Of a stretch of DNA of 64,000 nucleotides, positions 24,801 to 33,600 are shown one piece after another. Within the stretch, counting starts at the first letter, position 1, and every line of letters begins with the position of its first letter. The notes under the pieces were generated by a model. The model did no database searches. It was not told where the DNA came from and saw only the letters and a program-made list of their open reading frames with translations. The position numbers were made by a program, and so were the translations under genes. This DNA is from Aporrectodea caliginosa (Eukaryota; Annelida; Clitellata; Crassiclitellata; Lumbricidae): contig JACEVL010000018.1 of assembly GCA_020284085.1 (NCBI GenBank), positions 1,881,001 through 1,945,000 on the forward strand. Reading direction: 5' to 3'.

Positions 24801-27621
24801 TATTCACTTCTTTAATGTTATCCCCTTTTATGTGCGTCCTGGTTTATACGCTGTAAGATAAGTTATGTTACCCCAACGACTTTGTGTTAACAAGTCCACA
24901 CTTTAGATTTGTTGCGAGTTTATACAGTTTTGTTTTTCTGTTAATATTAAGTTTTTGAGGTTTTTTATGTATTAATGTAAAAGGTGGATGCTTTTCCCAT
25001 ACTGCACTTTGTTGTTTGTTCTGTAGACCAGTTTGTTTTCTGTGTTCTGTGGTATTTATATGCAGTCCTGAATGTTGGAGACATCAGATAGATAATTATT
25101 TTGAATTTGTTTTAAAATTGTGAAATTAAATGATTGGAGCAGAGATGTAGAACAGCATAAAGTTTAGAAAATATGCAAATTGTCAAACAGTCCCAAGATT
25201 TGTAACTTTTGGAATTGTCAAACAATGCAAGATTTTACAAATTCGGAATATAGGACATTAAGACTGTCAAAAATGCAGTTTGAAGTGTTTGCATAGAAAA
25301 TAACTCACTGTAACAGTCACCATGTTGAAGATGTCTTAATGCAGAAAAGTTTTCAAAAAGAAGCTCAAGTTAACACTTAGATTTACAAGAAAATTGAAAA
25401 TCGAGAAAACGCTTGATGTGCATTGCAAAATAAATTTTAAATAGCATACATTTAAGAGCAAACAGCGCTCTACATCATTTCAAGGAAAACCGAATTCTGG
25501 CATTTATACTGTAATTTTAAATAGGATATTGCTACTTTTCACAATTTTAATCTTTTTTCTAAAATTGTTTGTTTTGATGTAGATTTAGTTCCAGAGACTT
25601 TTGTTAAGATTTTTTAATGGATTTTAAGATTGACACAATTTCAAGCTACAGATGAATGTTGGCGAGCAACTGTGAGATTTCAATGTTTGCACAGCTTCAT
25701 TGCTTTGATTCTGCTGAAAGCAAACTGAGGTGATACCTTGGTGTATTAGTCCAGATACCTATTCCACTCATGGATACCACTGGGATGGAAAAACCAAGGC
25801 TTATCAGACGTATATTAGCTCAGCAAGCCAATTCTTTCTGTTCTGTCATCGATTTGAGTTTGTAGGGTGGATCAGACGGTTGCCCTGATTCTGATGGGAA
25901 TTAGTTCCAGAGATTGAACATTTGAGGTGGTTTCATAACAATTGAATACTGCAGAAGTTCCATGTTGAATGTTTGGTGTTTAGTCAGGCCAGGTTGTTGA
26001 GACCAGTTTCAGTGCCAGATCAGAATCCATGGTGCTGTAGAATCAAAGGGTGCCATATAATCCAACATTGAGGTAGATTCCAAAAGTGCTGCAGAATCTA
26101 GGGTTGTTATAAAATGCAGAGTTGCTATAGAATCTGGTTTGCTGTAGAATCCAGGGTGATGTGAAATCCGGGGATGCTTAAGAATCCAGGGATGCTGTAG
26201 AATCTGGTGGTGCTGTAGAGGTTCTTGGATTAGATGTGATAAGTACAGATGCCGGTTCGACGATAGTCAAGTATTTGAGGGGTGTCGTGTTGAATATTTG
26301 ATGTGTAGTTGTTATCGTTTTGTAGATGGTGTGCGTAAAGATTATCTTCTGCTTAGTATTGAAACCAAAACGCCGCCTTCAACTCCAGCTGACCTTGATA
26401 ACCTGATTCCATCACCCACAGGTAGAATAAAAGACATTCACCCTCGTCGTTTGAATCCCTTGTACAACTAACCCCATAACTGCCCCTGCCCGCGTTTTGA
26501 ACGTGCTTCTCTGGCTGTATCCATGTGCTACTGCAGTCTATGTACGATATGTGATTTAGAATTAACTGCTTTTCAGAATGCTCACCATTGCAGTTAGTAG
26601 AACATTTTGGAGAGTAGGGCTCTCCATACCCGAATGGCTGCGCTTTTTCCTGACTTCCGACAAATGGTGAATGCATTCTTTATGAAGAGTTGGATCACAG
26701 ACTGCTAACTGCTGCTTGAAATTGTAATCAACTTGTACTCAGCACTGATTCACATAATTTGTATGTCAGAAATCGACTAATAAATTTAATTAATTTACTT
26801 ACTAATTGCATGCCTGCTTGACTGTCCGCGTTAAAATCTTCATATACGATGATATGCACTGGCCTTACGTACAGGACACAAGTGCCATTCCTACCATCTA
26901 CCATGGCAAAGAGGACCCTGCTAATGTTTGTATGCCTAAGTAGGTGATGCTATAGCTGATTTTGAAGTGTATCACCGTCATTTTTGTGTGTGCTTCTACC
27001 AAAATACCCTCCTAGAAGCTCCTGTGGAATCACACCTCTGGGACTAATGTATTAGTGGAATGAGCGGTTACCTTCCCTTACATCAAGGTTGTTTTCTGTG
27101 ACCAAACACACTACAGAGTACCATTTCTGTTTAACTGCATGCAAAATTTGGTAATAATAATAATAATCATAATCATTATTATATTCGTGATCATAGTAAT
27201 AAACAAGAACTTTAGCCAAGCCAGCCATTTGATTTCTCTAGAGCAGTGCTTTTGGTGGTAGGTGCCGGTAAAGGATCCTTGTGCCGGTCCGCAAAGTGAG
27301 TCAACAAACTGATCAAATTGTCTCGGAATCAAGAAATGGCAATTATAATTTAAAAGTCGTAATAGAAAACGCTGTGGCCAATAGAGTCATAGAAGGCTAA
27401 ACATGCATTTAAATCAATTTTAATACATATTTGAGGAATTTATTTTAGGTGATCGAAAAAGAGAAATAATTAATAAATTGAGCACCGGTCCTCCTGCAGT
27501 GGGAAAATTTTGGCCAGTCCGGAACACTGAAAGTTAATTTTGCCGGTAGACACTGAAAAGTTTGGGAAGCACTGCTCTAGAACTTTTTAGGTCCTAAAGG
27601 ATCCTGTGTACCTTGGGGAGA

Positions 27622-27669
<48 letters not shown>

Positions 27670-30600
27670 CAGTTGCAGGAGCAATATAATGGTTTGTGAA
27701 TTGTGTTTTGCAACAATCATGGATTGGTGTGTACAAGCCATGACCTAAGATGTTACTGTTGGCTTTTGAGCTCATTACTGTTGTTCAACGTGGGTGTAAG
27801 GGATGTAGTGTAAAACGCAGTGTTGTATCAGTATCATGCATATTTTTCCTGTCCAAAGGCTGTGAAACAATGCTGTGATGGCTTTTATGCTTGCTTTTCC
27901 TAGGCATTTTGTCTTTTTCCAGGAACTCTTTCAAGCTTTCAATCATTTAAATATTTCAACTCTTCTCACTGCATGCCATTGTACGTTCTTTCTTGCTTTG
28001 GCTTTTGTATCACTTAGATATGTTCTTGTATCACGTACGTAGGTTCTTAGCCGAAAAATGATATCCTAAACGATGATTTTTTGGCATGCATGACAGTTCC
28101 AGTGACTGGAACTTGTTCTTATGAAATAGGGAACAATATGATGGTAGATGTCGGTAAAAATTAAAAACATACTTAAAACTTGGGAAGAATTCCCTTTCAG
28201 GGAGATGTGATGTAATTTTATTGTTGTTGCCATATGCTACTTTCAGAATTGCAGTTGATTTTTATGTAAATACGTATGTAGTTGAACAGTTTTTTAACCG
28301 GAGCAAATTATGTTGGAAAGGAAGCCAAATTTGGAATTCTTGCATGTTATGGACTTCTGGAAAAATTTTGGAAAAGTTCATTTTCATTTTAATGTCCTCT
28401 TTCTGCTTCTAAATCTCCACTGATTCTTTTGCATAATGCTTAATTTAATTGTGGGATATTAGTTGAGAATGTTCACCAAATCAGAATTTATATATTGTAC
28501 TGGCTCTGGGACAGAAAAACTACAAACATTTTATGATTTCTATGATGTGGTGTTATTTAAATGCCTTGTTGAGGATATTCTGGAATTTTATTTTCTGATT
28601 CGTTAAACTGCTATGGTAATTGATCATCTTGACGTAAGGCACTATATAAATATTCATTTACCTTAGAAGTAGCATTCCTGAGGTAGCATCACCAAAGGTA
28701 ACACATCTGAGGTAACTAAAAAATCTGATGTGACACCTATAGTATAGTAACATATTTGTTAACTTATTGCTGTAGATGTTAACATACATTTGCTGCTAAA
28801 GGTAATATATTGGGTATGTCTTACATACGTTAAAACACGCCTAGATCTGTCAGATAGCCAAGTGTGAAGTACTTTAGAAAGGTACTTATAACATCTAAGG
28901 TTCATTGGTAGTACTTTGTTCTATCAATTTCTTCGTGCACAGGTTTAAGATATTCAAAGTTATATTCGCCAACAGTTATTTCGTTTATTCACAACACCTA
29001 GCTGAGAGGTCCCTGTCATTGTCCATCTGTCTGTCTGCCTGCCTCTGTATCATCCTGTTTTGTGCTTTCGTTTTTCCAGTTACGGAGTCAGAGGTAGCAG
29101 CATCGATGGCGAAAAAGACGAAACGGAAGATGCACGGCGAAGATGATGATGACGTTGAACCGGAAACAATTGAACCAGACGGTAAATAAATAAATACTTT
29201 GTGACATATACTTCGTAACCCAAGAGATAAATGATCCCTTTTGTAACTGATGTAAAAGCAAGTGATCCCTTTTAACTCAAGATAGAATACTTCCTGAACT
29301 GTGCGACTACCAGTAGTTTTTTCAATAGTGCTGGGTAGTGCCAGTCCCAAGCCTGGAGAAAGGAGGAGGGCAGTGTCAATGACCCCCCAGCAGCTATGAG
29401 ATGTCACTGAACACTGAAAGCTACTATCTGTAATAGTTTGTTATTTTTAAGGTAATATTTTGTTTACCTCATGGATAAATGAGGTAGAAATGGTCCTTTT
29501 ACTCAAGGTAGAATGATTCCTCAGGATAAAGAAATTCTCAAGAGACTTAGAAAGGTTCTAGAATGCCTAGAACTCATCAAGATGGCTCAAACGTGCCACT
29601 GAAGGCAATGATGTGAATTGTTTTTCTTATTTTTTTTCCAAATTTACTGAAAAGTTTTCTAATCTTAAATTTGATATAATAAGGCATCTTGTTAACCAAG
29701 AAATTTAAACAAACTGTTATGTAGTGAATTACTTCACTGTGTTTTACAAACAAACTTTTGATCAACTGTAATTGTTATGGTAACTTAAGAGGCACTTTAC
29801 GAACAAGTGTCTAGATAACTACCTTACTAACCATCATGTTTATGTAGCTATTTCCTTTTGGGAAATTTCACAAGCACTTTTGGAAATTTCACAAGAACTT
29901 TGTAGATGACTGTCAATCAGGTTTTAAAAAGTGTGGATTTAAGAGTTAAATAGTGTGTTGTATTGTATGTGTAAAATGAAATAAAATTCCACTTAAAAGA
30001 TTGCTCTGTAAAGATGTCACAGTGGATTAAATAAAAGCCACCATTTGCATGTGAAGGCAATTAATTTTTTAATTTAAAATAAGTGTCTATGTTGTGCATC
30101 TGCTACTGCATGCATTTAATCAAATTTTACTTTAAACACATAATTTTGGTCTTCATCTTGATGTTTATTGGGGAAAAAATAATACATGTTACAAACTTCG
30201 TCTATGTGAATTTTTATGACCTCTGTGCTTTTGTGTTGGAGTTACTGTATCATGGGCTTGGTAGTTGTGGTGATCTGGTGGCATGTTGTAGCATGATAAT
30301 TATCTGATTAGTTAAGTAATTAGTAACCTTCTCGTTTTTACTAACGGCAGCCTTTTGAACAGCCCCTTTTAAGATTGTACTCTGAACATGTGAATGTTTT
30401 GTCGTAGATACTGTTGATAGGTTTTGTAAACTGTCTTAACATTTTTTACAGTATTCAATGCAGGTTCTTATACTCTGTGCAGTTTGTAATTTTGTAAATA
30501 CTCTTGATCAAATAAACTGATTGAATTAGCAATCTTTTGCTTTGTTTTTGCACAAGAAATTTGCTGTGCTTTCCGACTTGCGTTATCTTTTTTGGGCTTG

Positions 30601-33600
30601 TCGGTATTACTCACCTAAGTTGTCAGATTCTTGAAAGGGGCTATATAAGTATTCAGACACTTACTTACGGAATTGCAAAATTCATCTGATGTATTTATTT
30701 CTGTGATACCCATGCAGTAATTCTATTCAAATAATCCACGGCATTCCAAGCAGCATGTCTTTTCATGTAACCTCTACTAAATAGTTGGAGTTATCCGAAT
30801 GGAAGGGAGAACAATATTATTTCTGGAAATTGTGTATTAATGAACACTTTATTACGCCACAGAGGCAGAACAACAACTAAACGATAAAAAAATTTAAAAA
30901 AAGAGAAGAAACATAGAGCATTAAGTATAGTCCATGGAGCATCAATTATAGACCACAAAAGCTCAGCTCTGTGTGCACAAGTCATCAGACTTATTATACA
31001 ATTGTGTAATGGCATCATGTTGCTTCACGAATATGGTGTAATTTCGCCAGGAAAGTGAAATTCAGCCTACCCACCAATAGTGACACACTATGATCCCAAC
31101 AAACGTGGCAGTGTGGGATTAAATATATCGGCAAGCTGACATTCTGGAAATTAATCTGTGTTTTGGATATAATATATACCATCGTTTGATGCTTTGTGCA
31201 TGAGACACAGGCATCATAGAAGTTACATTACCATTTTCTTTATTTGAGATACGAGTATATATAATTTCTCAGGATTGCACCAGTCAGAGAGAATGGCTTT
31301 GGAATGGCCCTGATGTCCTTGCTGATGTTTTATGCTTGCTGGCAAGGATGCTGTGGAATGCAGTGCAGTTGAAGTGCTGGGTTGGTCATAGATAAGTGTT
31401 ATTAGCCTTTTCGATGTTTGTGCCAGAAAGATGCTCATTTGTAACACTCAATTGCAAGAAAGATGTTTATTTGTTATTAGTGCTATTATTAGCATTAATA
31501 TTAGTGTTACAAATTATTAATGCAACCAAGAGCTTCTTGCAATAAAAATTATAGGCCTAGTAAAAGCCTGGTCTTGAGCAGTACTGTTTTATTATTACTG
31601 CCAGTGGTGTATGCAACTTTTTGAATGTCTATAATTATTTTTGACCGTATTGTGGACATTTTATTTCACATGCATGAGCTTTGAAATACTAGTTTTGTTA
31701 CCTGATATTCGTGCATGATGTTTGATAATGTTGTGCCTGGTCTGTTTTGCTGTGGGTCCCCTGTGCCCTGCTATGAACACCTTTCGTACAGGTAACATGG
31801 CTTTCAAATAATTCCAACTTAGTTTATTTGCCTGTATGTTGGAGTTTTTGTATTAATGATTGCTGGGTGGATATTGATTTTTCTTTCTTTGCTTTATAAT
31901 TGTTATTATTTCTTTGATGTTGTAAACTGATACTGTGTTCATTATCTACGTCTTTTTTTTCACGGTGTTCATTAACTATTGGCAGTGGAAACCAAAGGTT
32001 TTTAATGGAATGTGTGAATTATTAGGCCAAAAGATTGAGTTGTCGCAGCTGTTACATTATAGCAAATGTAGAGCTTACAGTTCTACCATTCTCTTGGTCA
32101 TACAAATTGATGCTAAACATTTACTTTCAATACTTGCTTACACATTAGACTAGTATTGCATGTAATTAATCGTAATCTCCAAATTGCCAAAGTGCTACTC
32201 TAAAGCTAAGCGCAAAGCACCAGCATATTGCAGAGATGCTTCAAGGTGCTATGTGAAGTGTCTTTATAAATACCTATGTGTAAATGCATACCCGGTGTTA
32301 AGTGCATAACAGAATCAGGATATTTATTTCAACTGCCCATATTGGGCCCACCAGCTGGAATCGCCTTTCATGTCGAGCCGTGGCTCGACATCCTCATCTA
32401 TCCTCTCCACAGTTTCACAAGTGCATGAAGTCTGTATTATTCGACAATGATTTCACTGGTTTGGGTCGGGAGCGCCACTGATGAGTTTTTTCTTGAAGTG
32501 GCGCTTTTTAAATGTCAAATTACAATTACAATTAGATTTACAACTGCACTTCACGACTATCATGTGTTGTAATGTCCTACTATTCTCGGCTGTGATTCGA
32601 GAGTAACTAGATAACGTGTGATTTCTATGTGCAGTTCATCCGATTAAAGAGGTTCCTGTGACAGAGCAGGAGCCAACCATTCAGCAGAAGCCAACCATTC
32701 AACCAGAAGCCAACCATTCAGCAGAAGCCAACCATTCAGCAGAAGCCAACCATTCAGCAGAAGCCAACCATTCAGCAGAAGCCAACCATTCAGCAGAAGC
32801 CAACCATTCAGCAGAAGCCAACCAATCAGCAGGAGCCAACCAATCAGCAGGAGCCAACCACTCAGCAGGAGACAACCAGTCAGCAGGAGCCAACCAATCA
32901 AGTGCCAAGTTCCACAACAAACGGCGCCATCAACGCGACCGTTCCAAAGCCCGTCCTCGAAGACACGTCCTTTGAGGACTGGGTTGAACACAAGCAGATG
33001 AGTTACAGCGATCCGAGCAAACGCGAACGACTGATGCACGAAAACAGCAAAGAGCTCGTCGCCTGCGAGGTCCGGAAGCAGACGATCGATGGCGATCTGG
33101 ATCTCAAGATCGAGATCGACGAAGATGAAACAATGTCAGACGATGGAACGCTTGTTCGGCGACAGGTTATCACGCGACGACACGTGTATCCCGTGACAGA
33201 GATTACAACAATCGATGGCGTTGAGTCAGACTGGAAAACGACGGAGAAGCTGGTAAAGATAGAAGTTGAAGAGGACATCCTTGAACTGCCGCCCGGTGTG
33301 GATGATTCCGCCGATCAGGAGAACCTGGCGACGCGAACGTCGGTTACGGAATCTGATGAGGTGACAGAAGACGACGTTCCGCTCCATCGGAAGGTGACAC
33401 GGACAGTGATCGTGCCGTTCGTTCCGGAGATCGAGAGCCGAGCGGAACAGATGGTCGATCATGCGTTTGACGAGGCCTTCGACGAAGTAAAAGCTGCTGC
33501 TGCTGCAGAAAGAGGTAAAGACCTGGGTGGATGCAGTCATCCAGAGGACTGAGCGTCTCTGCTGATATTTCAGTTCGAAATTGTTGGTGTGCTTTTTTTA

